Position numbers and translations under genes: made by a program. Of a DNA stretch of 64,000 bases, positions 42,789-53,076 are shown piece by piece; the stretch's first letter is position 1; each line of letters opens with the position of its first letter. Under the pieces are notes generated by a model. It was given only the letters and a program-made list of their open reading frames with translations. It ran no database searches and was not told the origin of the DNA. The DNA comes from Flavisolibacter longurius (GTDB lineage: Bacteria; Bacteroidota; Bacteroidia; Chitinophagales; Chitinophagaceae): NCBI GenBank assembly GCA_014163555.1, contig JACJGO010000009.1, forward strand, positions 62,001 to 126,000, given 5' to 3'.

Positions 42789-45551
42789 ATGCGCGGACTG
42801 TACAAATTTACTTTTAAAAAATTAAGTGTTGCTTCCGCTATACTTATATTTTGCACTATCATAACGTACAGCGCTTCAGCCGGCTATACAGGCCGAACAA
42901 ATTACAGCGGTTGGGCGACGAATGCAAATTCCACCTTCAATTCTTCTTTTTTTCAGCAACAACGGGATACCATACCGGTGAAACGGCCCGCCGCAGCAGC
43001 CACCATGCCTTCTGACACTATTCCCTCAACACCATCAGGTGATACGGTACGCACCGTGACGAGAGATACCATTGTTCCGCAGAACGATACATTTAATTTG
43101 CGGATGTCGAGCGATACCCTGGATGCGCAGGTCGATTACCAGGCCGAAGACAGTGCCGTGCTTTTTGTAAAGGATCAGAAATTTATTTTATACGGCAAAA
43201 CCAAGGTCAATTATAAAGATGTGGAGGTGAATGCGCCGACGACGATCATTGACCAGGAACGGAATGTACTGACCGCCCTCGGATCAAAAGACAGCCTTGG
43301 AAATATTATTGCCCGGGCCAACTTTCAGCAGGGACAGCAAAAATTTGAAAGTGAATCTTTCGAGTATAATTTTAAAACGCAAAAAGGGCTTACCAAAAAC
43401 ACCTACACCCACGAAGGAGAGATGTTCATTAAAGCGAACGTTTCTAAGAAAATTGATGCGAACACCATCTATATTAAAGAAGGCTACTTTACCACCTGCA
43501 ATTTTGATGAACCGCATTTCGCTTTTAAGTCCAACAAGATAAAAGTGATCAGCAACAACATTGCTGTATCGGGACCAACACACCCTGAGTTTGAAGGAGT
43601 ACCCCTGCCCATCTATCTGCCGTTTGGTATTTACCCATTGTACCGGGGCCGCCATTCGGGTATCATGATGCCGCAGTTTGCCAACAACCAGCAGTTTGGT
43701 CTAGGCCTGGAAGGGTTGGGCTATTACCATGTGTTAAATGATTATGTGGATGTTACAGCGAGGGCAAACATTTATTCTTACGGTGGCTGGACCCTGAACG
43801 TAACTCCCTCGTACCGGAAACGCTACCGGTACAACGGCTCATTTAACATTGCAATCAACCGTAACAAATTTGCCTTTAAAGGCGACCCCGATTATAACCT
43901 GGTAAAAACCTTCCAGGTAAACTGGAGCCACAGTGTCGATTCAAGGGCCCGCCCCGGAACCACTTTCAGCGCATCGGTGAATGCCGGTTCTACCCGTCAC
44001 AACGAACTCATTCCAAACAACCCGTACCGCAACGTACAGAACCAGTTGTATTCATCCATTGCATACTCAAAACAATGGCAGGGCAAACCATATTCATTAA
44101 CCTTGAGTGCCAACCATAACCAAAACAGCCAGAACAAACTTGTCAACATTATTCTACCGGATGCGGGATTTATGGTGACAACCCAATACCCTTTTCAGCG
44201 TAAGGAAATGGCCGGCACGCCAAAATGGTACGAGAAGATTGGGATTGGTTACAACCTGGTGGCCCGCAACCAGCTTTCGTTTTACGATACCGGCCGTGTA
44301 ACCTTTGCCAAAATAATGGATACCCTGCAATGGGGTGCCCAGCACCGTTTTCCCATTACGCTGCAATTACCGCCGATGGGTAACTTTTTTGTGAGCCCCT
44401 CCGTCAGCTATGAGGAAACCTGGTACACGCAGCGCTTTAGTCGCACCTGGAACGGCCAGTTGAAAAAAGTGGACACGGTATCAATCGACAAAGGTTTATT
44501 CCGCGATAAGCAAATGAGTTTCGGCTTGGGTGTCAATACAAACATTTACGGCTTGGTGGAATTTGGCAAGAATTCCAGGATCAGGGCCATCCGCCATGTG
44601 ATCCGGCCAACCATAAGCTTCAACTATAAACCCAATATGTCGAAGCAGAATTTCGATGTGGTGCAGGTGGATTCTTTTGGCCGGCGGCTGGCCCTGCCAC
44701 AGTTTGAAGGAAACTTATTTGCGCCTTACTCGTATGGGCGTTTTGGCGGCATCACTTTCTCTATCGATAACAACATTGAAATGAAGGTGCGGGGAAAAAA
44801 GGATACGGTGGACCGGAAGGTTAAACTGATCGATGGTCTGACCTTTTCAAGTGGGTACAACTTCCTGCAGGATTCCTTTAAGCTGCAGCCTATTTCCATG
44901 AGTTTTCGCACCACGCTGTTTGAAAAGCTAAGCATTTCAGCCAACGGACAGATTGATCCTTACCAGGCAGATGCTGCCACCGGTCTTCGTCGCAACCGAT
45001 TTGTATGGCAGGACGGACGATTTACCTTGGGTCGTTTTACCGGCGGTAGTGTTTCCGCTTCCACTTCGTTTCAAAGCAACCGGAAAGATGACGGTGAGCC
45101 CACGCAACAACCGGGTACTACTACCATTACCGATCCACGACTGCTTACCGACCAGCAAATGCTTACGGATTATATGCGGTTGAATCCTGCCGAATTTGTG
45201 GACTTTAACGTAAACTGGTCGATCAACCTTTCGTATTCGCTGACCCTCAACCGTCGGCTTAAACCGGATTATTCGGGATATACTACGGAAACTTTTTCCA
45301 GTGTTTCGTTCAACAACAGCTTTAACCTGACACCGAAATGGAACTTCAGTACACAGGGCTTTTTTGATGTGAACACAACAAAGCTCACCATGTTTACCAT
45401 GAGCATTGCCCGGGAAATGCACTGCTGGCAAATGGCCATCAGCGTAACACCCATTGGTGCCTATCGCTTTTTCAACATCAGCATCAGTCCAAAATCAGGC
45501 ATGCTCCGCGACCTGCGCATCAATCGTACGCGGCATTTTTACAACTACTAA
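42789..45551 (+). CDS. lptD: LPS assembly outer-membrane protein LptD-like
   Basis: 920 residues with a signal peptide-like N-terminus. A linker (about 50-110) is followed by an OstA-like N-domain (about 115-260) and a large beta-barrel to the end. The segment LPFGIYPLYRGRHSGIMMP near 277-295 and the barrel strands are like LptD of Bacteroidota. With LptE it inserts LPS into the outer leaflet. The C-terminal strand ends RTRHFYNY. The OstA-like protein is encoded nearby on the other strand. Confidence 0.85.
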   Translation: MRGLYKFTFKKLSVASAILIFCTIITYSASAGYTGRTNYSGWATNANSTFNSSFFQQQRDTIPVKRPAAAATMPSDTIPSTPSGDTVRTVTRDTIVPQNDTFNLRMSSDTLDAQVDYQAEDSAVLFVKDQKFILYGKTKVNYKDVEVNAPTTIIDQERNVLTALGSKDSLGNIIARANFQQGQQKFESESFEYNFKTQKGLTKNTYTHEGEMFIKANVSKKIDANTIYIKEGYFTTCNFDEPHFAFKSNKIKVISNNIAVSGPTHPEFEGVPLPIYLPFGIYPLYRGRHSGIMMPQFANNQQFGLGLEGLGYYHVLNDYVDVTARANIYSYGGWTLNVTPSYRKRYRYNGSFNIAINRNKFAFKGDPDYNLVKTFQVNWSHSVDSRARPGTTFSASVNAGSTRHNELIPNNPYRNVQNQLYSSIAYSKQWQGKPYSLTLSANHNQNSQNKLVNIILPDAGFMVTTQYPFQRKEMAGTPKWYEKIGIGYNLVARNQLSFYDTGRVTFAKIMDTLQWGAQHRFPITLQLPPMGNFFVSPSVSYEETWYTQRFSRTWNGQLKKVDTVSIDKGLFRDKQMSFGLGVNTNIYGLVEFGKNSRIRAIRHVIRPTISFNYKPNMSKQNFDVVQVDSFGRRLALPQFEGNLFAPYSYGRFGGITFSIDNNIEMKVRGKKDTVDRKVKLIDGLTFSSGYNFLQDSFKLQPISMSFRTTLFEKLSISANGQIDPYQADAATGLRRNRFVWQDGRFTLGRFTGGSVSASTSFQSNRKDDGEPTQQPGTTTITDPRLLTDQQMLTDYMRLNPAEFVDFNVNWSINLSYSLTLNRRLKPDYSGYTTETFSSVSFNNSFNLTPKWNFSTQGFFDVNTTKLTMFTMSIAREMHCWQMAISVTPIGAYRFFNISISPKSGMLRDLRINRTRHFYNY

Positions 45552-45640
45552 TTCAGCTTGCAATCATCCTCTTTTCAAGGAGAAAGAATGGCGTGCCATC
45601 AGTTTGATGTCAGAACTGACTCTCATTTTTTCTAACACAT

Positions 45641-45668
45641 ACTCACCACTGACCACCCACCATTCACC
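45641..45668. repeat. 7-base repeat across the plsC stop
   Basis: Minus-strand units GGTGAAT, GGTGGGT, GGTCAGT, GGTGAGT. The first contains the TGA stop of the acyltransferase gene. The unit is the same family as at 451-519. Confidence 0.85.
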
Positions 45669-46398
45669 GGTTGTTCTTTACATAATAATCCCGCATGATC
45701 TGGAAAGATTCTTCTTTCACTTGTGCAACAGTTTTGCCTTCTACACTGATTGGTTCCAAAAAATGCATTTCCACAACCGTAGGCCAGTAATAAAAAGTCT
45801 TCCGCGGCATGGCCTTGGCCGTATGAAAAATTACAGCAGGGATGATCTCTTTTTTGGTATCAATGGCGAGACGGAAAGCACCGTCCTGAAAACGCTGCAA
45901 CGGTTCCCTGGATTTGTTGCGGGTGCCCTCCGGGTAAATGCACATGTGCAGGCCCTGCTCCAATACTTCTTTCATTTTACCATAACTGGCCCGGCGGCTT
46001 TCTTCGCTTTTGCGGTCAACCAGTACGGCACCGCGGCGGTAGATAATACCAAAAACGGGGATCCTGGCCATTTCAATTTTGGCAATGGTTTTATTGGGAC
46101 CCGGGATGGTAGGCGAGGAGACGGGCGGATCGAGTAGAGAGTTGTGGTTGCAGATCACCACGTAGTTCTGGCCTTTTTTAAAATGCTTTTTGCCAACCAC
46201 TTTACGGAAAATGCCCGATAGCGGCAAAAAACTTCCCATCCATCCCGACCAGAAAAAATAGGCAATGCGGGAACGTTTGGGTTCGGGCCACAGTACCGTT
46301 ATACCTATGGGCAAAAGAAAAACTAGCATTGTTATGACAAAAACAAGAATGGCCCACAAAGCAAAAATGCGCCCCAGAATATTCTTTACAACCTTCAC
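45664..46398 (-). CDS. plsC: 1-acyl-sn-glycerol-3-phosphate acyltransferase (PlsC-like)
   Basis: 244 residues from a GTG start. One or two N-terminal membrane helices precede the acyltransferase core: NHNSLLD (HX4D) near 86 and YPEGTRNKS near 160. It adds the second acyl chain to phosphatidic acid. A TATTTTTG box (minus, 46417-46424) lies 18 bases upstream, supporting the GTG start. Confidence 0.88.
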   Translation of the reverse strand: MKVVKNILGRIFALWAILVFVITMLVFLLPIGITVLWPEPKRSRIAYFFWSGWMGSFLPLSGIFRKVVGKKHFKKGQNYVVICNHNSLLDPPVSSPTIPGPNKTIAKIEMARIPVFGIIYRRGAVLVDRKSEESRRASYGKMKEVLEQGLHMCIYPEGTRNKSREPLQRFQDGAFRLAIDTKKEIIPAVIFHTAKAMPRKTFYYWPTVVEMHFLEPISVEGKTVAQVKEESFQIMRDYYVKNNR

Positions 46399-46416
46399 AA
46401 TTAAATTTTAAGGGGG

Positions 46417-46424
46417 CAAAAATA
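46417..46424 (-). promoter_or_regulatory. TAnnTTTG promoter box before plsC
   Basis: TATTTTTG on the minus strand, 18 bases upstream of the GTG start. Confidence 0.55.
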
Positions 46425-46453
46425 TTCAATGAACCGTTACCTCCGGCCTTTTC

Positions 46454-47125
46454 TTACAGGGCCCAGTCAATTGGGTCGATGCCTTTTTTTACCAGAAAGG
46501 CATTTGTTTTGGAAAAATGCTGGCATCCGAAAAATCCGTTTTTAGCGGCCAGTGGCGATGGATGCGCAGCTTTTAAAATGTGATGTTTTTGGGTATCGAT
46601 CAGGGCGATCTTTTCCTGGGCAAACCGTCCCCAGAGCAGGAACACAATGTCTTCTTTCAGCTCAGAAACTTTGCTGATCACCGTATCGGTGAAATGGTGC
46701 CAGCCAATTTTAGAATGACTCATGGGTTCCCCGGCACGAACGGTAAGGGAGGCGTTCAGGAGCAACACTCCTTGTTGGGCCCATTTGGTCAGGTTGCCCG
46801 TTTTTGGAATCGGCACACCCACATCGTCGTGCAATTCTTTAAAAATGTTAATGAGCGATGGTGGTGGCGGAATGCCGTCCTGCACGGAAAAGCTGAGCCC
46901 CATCGCCTGCCGCGGACCATGGTATGGATCCTGTCCAAGCAAAACAACTTTCACGTTGTCAAACGGCGCTTGTTCAAAGGCGTTGAAGATCAGTGATCCC
47001 GGCGGATAAATGGTTTTGCCTTGCTCCTTTTCGGTTTTCAGGTGTTCGGCAATTTGCTTGAAGTAGGGTTTTTTAAATTCATCTTCCAGCACTTCTTTCC
47101 AGGAAGCTTCCATCTTAACGTTCAT
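46454..47125 (-). CDS. ung: uracil-DNA glycosylase, family 1
   Basis: 223 residues from [14 protein letters not shown] at 47131 is an equal option. The catalytic motif [20 protein letters not shown] is near 60-79 and the C-terminal [14 protein letters not shown] with the second histidine near 180. It removes uracil from DNA at the start of base-excision repair. A TACATTTG box is at 47154-47161 on the minus strand. Confidence 0.93.
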   Translation of the reverse strand: MNVKMEASWKEVLEDEFKKPYFKQIAEHLKTEKEQGKTIYPPGSLIFNAFEQAPFDNVKVVLLGQDPYHGPRQAMGLSFSVQDGIPPPPSLINIFKELHDDVGVPIPKTGNLTKWAQQGVLLLNASLTVRAGEPMSHSKIGWHHFTDTVISKVSELKEDIVFLLWGRFAQEKIALIDTQKHHILKAAHPSPLAAKNGFFGCQHFSKTNAFLVKKGIDPIDWAL

Positions 47126-47153
47126 CGGCATGGGGTTTTCGTACAGTGTGCAA

Positions 47154-47161
47154 CAAATGTA
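47154..47161 (-). promoter_or_regulatory. TAnnTTTG promoter box before ung
   Basis: TACATTTG on the minus strand, 22-28 bases before the possible ung starts. Confidence 0.55.
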
Positions 47162-47384
47162 CTGCCGAAAAAAGCATCGAAAAAAAACCGGCATTTATAA
47201 CCAGGAATCGTTGAAGAAATTTTTTTGTGCGGTTCTATGGAAAATAAGGTTTACAGGATAGGGAAGGTGTGTTGTTGTGCATTTTATCCGTTATTTTGCG
47301 CCACAGCCCGAACCAATGCTCTATCTGACAAATGGCAAAACGGACTGCTGAATCTTAATTTTTTCTGGTTAAATTTTTTATTAC

Positions 47385-48710
47385 ATGCAGAATACAATAC
47401 AAAAAACCAATGGTAAACTCGGTGTATTGATACCGGGATTGGGCGCTGTGGCCACCACCTTTATTGCAGGTGTGGAAGCGGTGAAGAAAGGAATTTCACA
47501 ACCGGTAGGGTCGTTGACGCAAATGGGAAATATCCGCCTGGGCAAACGTACCGAGAACCGCTACCCGAAAATAAAAGAGTTTGTTCCTCTTGCCGGCCTG
47601 GAAGAAATGGTGTTTGGTGGCTGGGATGTGTACAGCGATAACGTGTTTGAAGCGGCCAGCAAAGCCAAAGTTCTTGAACCCATGTTGCTGCATGCTGTAA
47701 AAGCAGAGCTGGAAAGCATCAAGCCAATGAAGGCTGTTTTCGATAAATCCTACATTTCCAATCTGGATGGCGATCACGTAAAAGAAGCCGCCACCAAAGC
47801 CGACTTGGCCAAGATGGTGATGGATGACATTGAAAACTTCCGTGATGCCAACGACTGCGAACGGGTGGTGATTGTTTGGTGTGGTTCCACAGAAAAATAC
47901 ATCGAGACCTCAGATGTGCACCAAAGCATTGAAAGCTTTGAAGAAGGGCTACGCAACAATGATCCTGCTATTTCCCCTTCCATGATTTATGCCTACGCGG
48001 CGCTGAAGCTGGGTGTTCCGTTTGCCAACGGTGCCCCCAACCTGACCTGCGACATTCCGGCCCTGGAAGAACTGGCCAAGCAGACTGGCACACCCATCGG
48101 CGGTAAAGACTTTAAAACGGGGCAAACCCTGATGAAAACCATCGTTGCCCCTGGCCTGGCCGCCCGTGCTCTTGGTGTGAAAGGTTGGTTTTCCAGCAAC
48201 ATCCTGGGTAACCGTGATGGTTATGTGCTGGATCATCCTGATAACTTTAAAACTAAAGAAGTTTCTAAGCTGAGTGTACTGGAAGATATTCTGCAGCCTG
48301 AGCACAACCAGGAACTGTACGGTGAAATCTACCACAAAGTGCGCATCAACTATTATCCTCCGCATGGCGATAACAAAGAAAGCTGGGACAACATCGATAT
48401 TTTCGGCTGGCTCGGTTATCAAATGCAGATCAAGATTAACTTCCTTTGCCGCGATTCCATATTGGCAGCACCGATTGTATTGGACCTGGCCCTGTTTATG
48501 GACCTGGCCAAGCGGGCCAACATGTCGGGCATCCAGGAGTGGTTATCATTCTACTTTAAATCACCGCAAACCGCACCGGGGTTGCGTCCGGAGCACGACA
48601 TTTTCAAACAACTGATCAAATTGCAAAATACCCTCCGCCACATGATGGGAGAAGATCTCATCACACACCTGGGACTTGATTATTACCAGGACCTGGTGGA
48701 AGTTCTGTAA
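47385..48710 (+). CDS. ino1: myo-inositol-1-phosphate synthase
   Basis: 441 residues. The NAD-binding N-terminus begins LGVLIPGLGAVATTFIAGVEA near 9-29; the catalytic domain shows GGKDFKTGQTLMKT and NILGNRDGYVLDHPDNFKTK, hallmarks of Ino1/MIPS. It turns glucose-6-phosphate into inositol-3-phosphate, the first step to inositol lipids. It is the first gene of the inositol-lipid block and ends one base before the next gene. Confidence 0.95.
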   Translation: MQNTIQKTNGKLGVLIPGLGAVATTFIAGVEAVKKGISQPVGSLTQMGNIRLGKRTENRYPKIKEFVPLAGLEEMVFGGWDVYSDNVFEAASKAKVLEPMLLHAVKAELESIKPMKAVFDKSYISNLDGDHVKEAATKADLAKMVMDDIENFRDANDCERVVIVWCGSTEKYIETSDVHQSIESFEEGLRNNDPAISPSMIYAYAALKLGVPFANGAPNLTCDIPALEELAKQTGTPIGGKDFKTGQTLMKTIVAPGLAARALGVKGWFSSNILGNRDGYVLDHPDNFKTKEVSKLSVLEDILQPEHNQELYGEIYHKVRINYYPPHGDNKESWDNIDIFGWLGYQMQIKINFLCRDSILAAPIVLDLALFMDLAKRANMSGIQEWLSFYFKSPQTAPGLRPEHDIFKQLIKLQNTLRHMMGEDLITHLGLDYYQDLVEVL

Positions 48711-48711
48711 T

Positions 48712-49164
48712 ATGTTTTTTTCAAAACTCATCGCCACATTTTTTGGCGTTGGCTACATACAAAAAGGTGCAGGCACATTGGCTGCACTTTTTTGTTGTGT
48801 TGCCTGGTATTTTTGGTTGGGACAAACTGGCCTTGCGACGGAAATAAGTCTGCTCGTACTTGTATTTTTCCTGGGCGTGATTACGGCAACAACTGTTGAA
48901 AAGGAGTGGGGCCACGACAGCAACCGCGTAGTTATTGATGAAGTGCACGGGATGCTGATGGCATTGTTCCTGGTACCGGCAGACTGGCGTTATGTGTTGA
49001 TAGCGTTTGTTCTGTTCCGCTTTTTTGATATTGCCAAACCACTGGGAATCCGAAGGATGGAAAGGCAGCCGAAAGGTTGGGGTGTGATGTTGGATGACCT
49101 GTTGGCTGGATTGTATTCTAACGTAATTTTGCAGATTATCATCAAAAGCCACCTTTTTTCATGA
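48712..49164 (+). CDS. PgpA-like phosphatase, probable phosphatidylinositol-phosphate phosphatase
   Basis: 150 residues, small integral membrane protein. PgpA-family motifs: TFFGVGYIQKGAGTLAAL near 9-26 and DEVHGMLMAL, then FFDIAKPLGIRRME...GVMLDDLLAGLYSN. PgpA normally dephosphorylates phosphatidylglycerol phosphate. Here its place right after ino1 suggests PIP to PI. In B. thetaiotaomicron a PgpA-like gene in the inositol cluster is reported in this role (from memory). Confidence 0.78.
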   Translation: MFFSKLIATFFGVGYIQKGAGTLAALFCCVAWYFWLGQTGLATEISLLVLVFFLGVITATTVEKEWGHDSNRVVIDEVHGMLMALFLVPADWRYVLIAFVLFRFFDIAKPLGIRRMERQPKGWGVMLDDLLAGLYSNVILQIIIKSHLFS

Positions 49165-49532
49165 TCCGCTTCGCCAAAGCTCAACTGGCCTCCTTTGTTG
49201 CGTCTTCTGTAGATTATTTCATTACCATTCTCTGCGTGGAGTTTATGGGATTCTGGTATGTGGCCGGTAGCAGTACCGGTACCATCATCGGCGGCATGAC
49301 CAATTTTTCTATCGGCAGGCATTGGGTTTTTAAGGGCGGCGAGCGGGAACGGCACATTCAACTGCTACGCTATTTCCTGGTATGGACGGGCTACCTTTTT
49401 CTTACCACCATGGGAGTTTACCTGTTAACGCATTTTGGCCATTACAATTATCTTTTTTCCAAACTATCCGTTACACTTTTTCTGGCGGTTGCCTACAATT
49501 ATCCTTTGCAGAAGCGCTTTGTTTTCAAATAA
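49161..49532 (+). CDS. GtrA-like membrane protein
   Basis: 123 residues, four membrane helices. The GtrA pattern is visible: FAKAQLASFVASSVDYFIT, GGMTNFSIGRHWVFKGG near 40-57 and an NYPLQKRFVFK end. GtrA proteins help flip or transfer polyprenyl-linked sugars. It overlaps the PgpA-like gene by 4 bases (ATGA), so they are translationally coupled. Confidence 0.82.
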   Translation: MIRFAKAQLASFVASSVDYFITILCVEFMGFWYVAGSSTGTIIGGMTNFSIGRHWVFKGGERERHIQLLRYFLVWTGYLFLTTMGVYLLTHFGHYNYLFSKLSVTLFLAVAYNYPLQKRFVFK

Positions 49533-49596
49533 ATATTTTACGGGTCCAGCTTAATTTGTATAAAGTATTCAGGCTTATTCCCTATTTTTTGCTTTC

Positions 49597-51012
49597 ATGC
49601 AAAAGAAAAAGCGGGTCGTATTTTATTTGCTGGACGGTGCCCGTCCTGACATTCTCCAAAAACTTCTCAGTCAAAATTATCTTCCGAACCTTGCACAGAT
49701 TATTGCAGAAGGTACGTTCCGTACAGCGACAACCTGTTTGCCATCTACCACCGGTCCGGCGTATCTGCCTTTTCTGACCGGGCACTTTCCCGGGACAATG
49801 AATATTACCGGCATCCGTTGGTTTGACAAAAAGGAGTTCCGACGTACCCGGTTCAATAAACGGGCCATGCGTTCTTATTGCGGGCCGGAAGCGGCCTTCT
49901 TTAATGCGGATATGGAGGCGGAAAAGCAAACTTTGTTTGAACGAATTGACAAATCATACAACGTTTACAACATGGTAACCCGGGGTCTGAAAAAGGAATA
50001 CGATATCACACCCCGAAACAAAGGATTGCTTTACACTAAGGCTCATTTTCTATTGCGTCATCATCCTGTCGACAGAAAGGGTCATGAACAGATCATGGCT
50101 TTATTGAATAGAGGAGACGATTTTGATTTTCTGTTTGCGGTTTTTCCCAGCGTGGATTGGGATTCGCATTATCATCATTTTGAAGACAAGCGTACAATTG
50201 ATGCCTATAAAATTGCGGACGATAGTATTGGCGAGATGCGCAATAACCTGGAGAAAAAAGGATGGTGGCAAGACACCTTGTTCCTATTGACCTCTGATCA
50301 CGGACTTTCGGCTACGCATACTCATTTCGATGTTGGCGACTGGATGACAGCGCATGACCTGCGGTCGGTAAGTTACCCGGTTATCTGGCGGCGATCACCC
50401 AAGTCAGCCGTCATGATTTCAGGAAATTCTTTTGGAAGTGTTCACTTATTGAATCACAAAGGTGATCATGTCTTGCAAAAAAAAGAGCTGTTAACGTACC
50501 TGGGTGCTGACAGGTTAAAAATGTTTACGGCAGAAAAAGCAGTTGATTTTATTGCATACCGAAATGAAATCCCGGGCAGCTATTCGATTCAGAATGCGGC
50601 GGGATCGGCTGTGATAAAAAAAGAAAATTTGTTGTTTGCGTACCATCCTGAAACAAGGGATCCGCTGCAATTGGGTGACCTTTCACCAAAAGGTGACCGC
50701 GACACCTTGGAAGCGACGATAGGAACAGGCTACCCGGATGCGCTGGTACAGATTGCACAATTGTTACAAAGTCGCCGTGCCGGCGATTTTATTGTTTGTG
50801 CTAAAGATGGATACGACCTGCGGGATTTTTGGGGATACCCGGAACACAAAGGATCACATGGTTCACTGGCAAAAGAACACATGCTGGTGCCATTGATTTA
50901 TAACCAAAAGGGATGGGCCAACTACCCTGTAAGAACGGCCGACCTGTATGCAACGATTTTGCAGTGGTTGGAGAAAACGGCTCTATCCTCAGAAGGTGTG
51001 TCATTACTATAA
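49597..51012 (+). CDS. alkaline-phosphatase-superfamily phosphodiesterase
   Basis: 471 residues, no clear signal peptide. Motifs: LLDGARPDILQKLL near 9-22 with the metal Asp, the nucleophile Thr expected in TTCLPSTTGPAYLPFLTG near 46-63, FPSVDWDSHYHHFE, and TSDHGLSATHTHFD. This matches the nucleotide pyrophosphatase/phosphodiesterase group. In this locus it may act on an inositol-lipid or glycerol-phosphate head group; the substrate is inference. Confidence 0.8.
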   Translation: MQKKKRVVFYLLDGARPDILQKLLSQNYLPNLAQIIAEGTFRTATTCLPSTTGPAYLPFLTGHFPGTMNITGIRWFDKKEFRRTRFNKRAMRSYCGPEAAFFNADMEAEKQTLFERIDKSYNVYNMVTRGLKKEYDITPRNKGLLYTKAHFLLRHHPVDRKGHEQIMALLNRGDDFDFLFAVFPSVDWDSHYHHFEDKRTIDAYKIADDSIGEMRNNLEKKGWWQDTLFLLTSDHGLSATHTHFDVGDWMTAHDLRSVSYPVIWRRSPKSAVMISGNSFGSVHLLNHKGDHVLQKKELLTYLGADRLKMFTAEKAVDFIAYRNEIPGSYSIQNAAGSAVIKKENLLFAYHPETRDPLQLGDLSPKGDRDTLEATIGTGYPDALVQIAQLLQSRRAGDFIVCAKDGYDLRDFWGYPEHKGSHGSLAKEHMLVPLIYNQKGWANYPVRTADLYATILQWLEKTALSSEGVSLL

Positions 51013-51038
51013 AATATACGCTGTACTAATATTCATAT

Positions 51039-52172
51039 ATGCCTGTATCGCAAACTTCAGTAATTGTTGAAAAAGAGCAGGAAACAGAAAAGAAAGCTGC
51101 TTCGCTTTTTAACCAAAGACGTTTGATCAGGCGGTGCATTTGGTTTGTGCTGATTACCGTTTTGACCATCGCAGCAATCTTTATTTACAACCGGGGTGGA
51201 GAATCTATCTCTGTACTAAAGCACCTGCAATTCTCCTATCTTATTTTTTGTTTTTTTCTTTTGTTTATTGATCTGATGTTAGGAAGTTGGCGCAATCACA
51301 TATTTATCCGGAAGCTAAAGCCGGGTTTATCCCATTGGGTGAGTTTTCGGGCAAACGTAGCCAATATGTTTATGGGTGCTGTTACACCGGCGCACAGCGG
51401 AGCCGGACCTGCACAGATTTATGTGTACATGCGTAACAGTGTACGTTTTGTAGATGCCTTTACAGTGAGCCTGATCAACATGGGCGCAACTCTTATTTTT
51501 ATGCCAACGGCAGGACTGATTGCCATTTTTCTCTTGCGGGAAAACGTATCGGATGGAATAGTTCCTGTGCTGTTACAATACGGGTTTGGCTTTTTTACAC
51601 TTTTTCTCTTGGCGTTTTTGTTGGCTTTTTGGAGACCGTTGTGGATTGGAAGGGTGATCATGAAAATAGCGCAATGGCTTTCCGTACTCTTTCCAAAGAA
51701 AAAATCAAAATTGTTGCGGTGGAGCCTACATTCAAACAGCAGCATTCAAACCTATCAACAGACCTCCAGCCTTTTGCTGAAGCAGCATAAAATGTTGTTT
51801 CCCTTCAGTCTACTTATTACAACCTTACTTTACCTGAACAAATATTGCATGCAATATTTTATCCTCCTGGGTTTGGGCATTGAATCTGATATTCTGCAGG
51901 TGGTTGTTGTGCAGGTCCTTATTCAGTTCATGATCTATTTCGCACCCAGTCCGGGCGGTAGTGGCTTTGCTGAAATGAGTATCGCTGTTCTTTTCGAAAA
52001 AATTGTACCGGCTGCAGTGTTACCCCTGTTTACTTTGCTGCAGCGATCCTACCTTTTATTTTTTCCCTCCATTATTGGCGCTGCTGTTGTTATCCGCCTG
52101 TTACAACGACAGGCGAAGGAATGGAGGAGAGATCCACTGACCAATGGCAATAATGGGTCTGCAATTAAATAA
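51039..52172 (+). CDS. flippase-like integral membrane protein (UPF0104/LPG-synthase TM type)
   Basis: 377 residues with about eight membrane helices. It is related to the membrane half of lysyl-phosphatidylglycerol synthase and YbhN, with motifs AHSGAGPAQIYVYMRN near 127-142 and PSPGGSGFAEMSIAVLF near 305-321. Such proteins are thought to move lipids across the membrane. Here it could flip PI or its precursor; this is inference. Confidence 0.8.
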   Translation: MPVSQTSVIVEKEQETEKKAASLFNQRRLIRRCIWFVLITVLTIAAIFIYNRGGESISVLKHLQFSYLIFCFFLLFIDLMLGSWRNHIFIRKLKPGLSHWVSFRANVANMFMGAVTPAHSGAGPAQIYVYMRNSVRFVDAFTVSLINMGATLIFMPTAGLIAIFLLRENVSDGIVPVLLQYGFGFFTLFLLAFLLAFWRPLWIGRVIMKIAQWLSVLFPKKKSKLLRWSLHSNSSIQTYQQTSSLLLKQHKMLFPFSLLITTLLYLNKYCMQYFILLGLGIESDILQVVVVQVLIQFMIYFAPSPGGSGFAEMSIAVLFEKIVPAAVLPLFTLLQRSYLLFFPSIIGAAVVIRLLQRQAKEWRRDPLTNGNNGSAIK

Positions 52173-52312
52173 TTGATGGCGTTATCATGCTATCGGAGGC
52201 TGTAGAATACACAGCGCATACAGCAAGTCAATCGTGAGGTGGTCTGTAAGTTGCTACCATCTTTATTTCTGGTTCACCGGCCGTAAACCTGTATGTTTGA
52301 GTCAGAATTGTA
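52173..52312. other. gap inside the inositol-lipid block
   Basis: 140 bases without a gene, terminator hairpin or clear promoter box; the block may be read through. Confidence 0.4.
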
Positions 52313-53047
52313 ATGAAATTTGCCAGTATGGAATCGAAGTCACTTCGTATAAAACTTCAATTTGGTATTTATAAAATCATCGACCCGTTTGTAAAACTTC
52401 TGATTAAAATTGGATTTACACCCAATCTGGTTACCATTGTTGGATTTTTTCTGAACATTGGCGTCGCCGTCATATTTGTGTTGGGTGCCGAAAAAACAAA
52501 CCGCGGTGATTTTTCCTACGTTGGCTGGGCCGGCGGCTTAATCCTCTTTGCCGGAATCTTTGATATGCTCGACGGACAGGTGGCCCGCTTGGGAAAAATG
52601 AGTTCATCATTTGGTGCTTTTCTTGATTCGGTGCTTGACCGCTACAGTGAGTTGTTTATGTTCCTGGGTATTTGTTATTACCTCGTATCGCAACACTATT
52701 TTGTTTCTTCCCTGTTTGCCTTTATTGGTTTGATCGGTTCGATGATGGTGAGCTATACAAGGGCCAGGGCCGAAGGACTGGGTATTCAGTGCAAAGGAGG
52801 CTTGATGCAACGGCCCGAAAGAGTGGTTTTGGTAGGTACTTCGGCCTTGCTTTGTGGTATTCTGGCGCCGCACATTGGCCCCGATTTTAAGTGGCATGTC
52901 AAGGGCATACCGTTTCACCTTTTCGAAACCATGTCCATCTTCACTATACCCTTAACGGTGCTGGCTATCCTTACCAATGTTACGGCGTATCACCGGGTGA
53001 TGGAAGCCAAACGGGCACTGGATGCAAAAGATGCAAAGGGAAACTAA
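52313..53047 (+). CDS. CDP-alcohol phosphatidyltransferase, probable phosphatidylinositol-phosphate synthase
   Basis: 244 residues (52328 is an alternative start), about six membrane helices. The CDP-OH signature D-x2-D-G-x2-A-R-x8-G-x3-D-x3-D is present from GIFDMLDGQVARLGKM to GAFLDSVLDRY (about 82-110). It joins CDP-diacylglycerol to an alcohol. In this cluster the alcohol is probably inositol phosphate, giving PIP. Phosphatidylglycerol-phosphate synthase is the main alternative. Confidence 0.85.
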   Translation: MKFASMESKSLRIKLQFGIYKIIDPFVKLLIKIGFTPNLVTIVGFFLNIGVAVIFVLGAEKTNRGDFSYVGWAGGLILFAGIFDMLDGQVARLGKMSSSFGAFLDSVLDRYSELFMFLGICYYLVSQHYFVSSLFAFIGLIGSMMVSYTRARAEGLGIQCKGGLMQRPERVVLVGTSALLCGILAPHIGPDFKWHVKGIPFHLFETMSIFTIPLTVLAILTNVTAYHRVMEAKRALDAKDAKGN

Positions 53048-53076
53048 TTCTTACGCCACCAACTTTACCTTCCATT

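Noticed and set aside
37896-45551. Complete Lpt or Mla transport system
   Set aside because: Only LptA/OstA-like, MCE and LptD-like proteins are present; no ATPase or permease gene is in the window.
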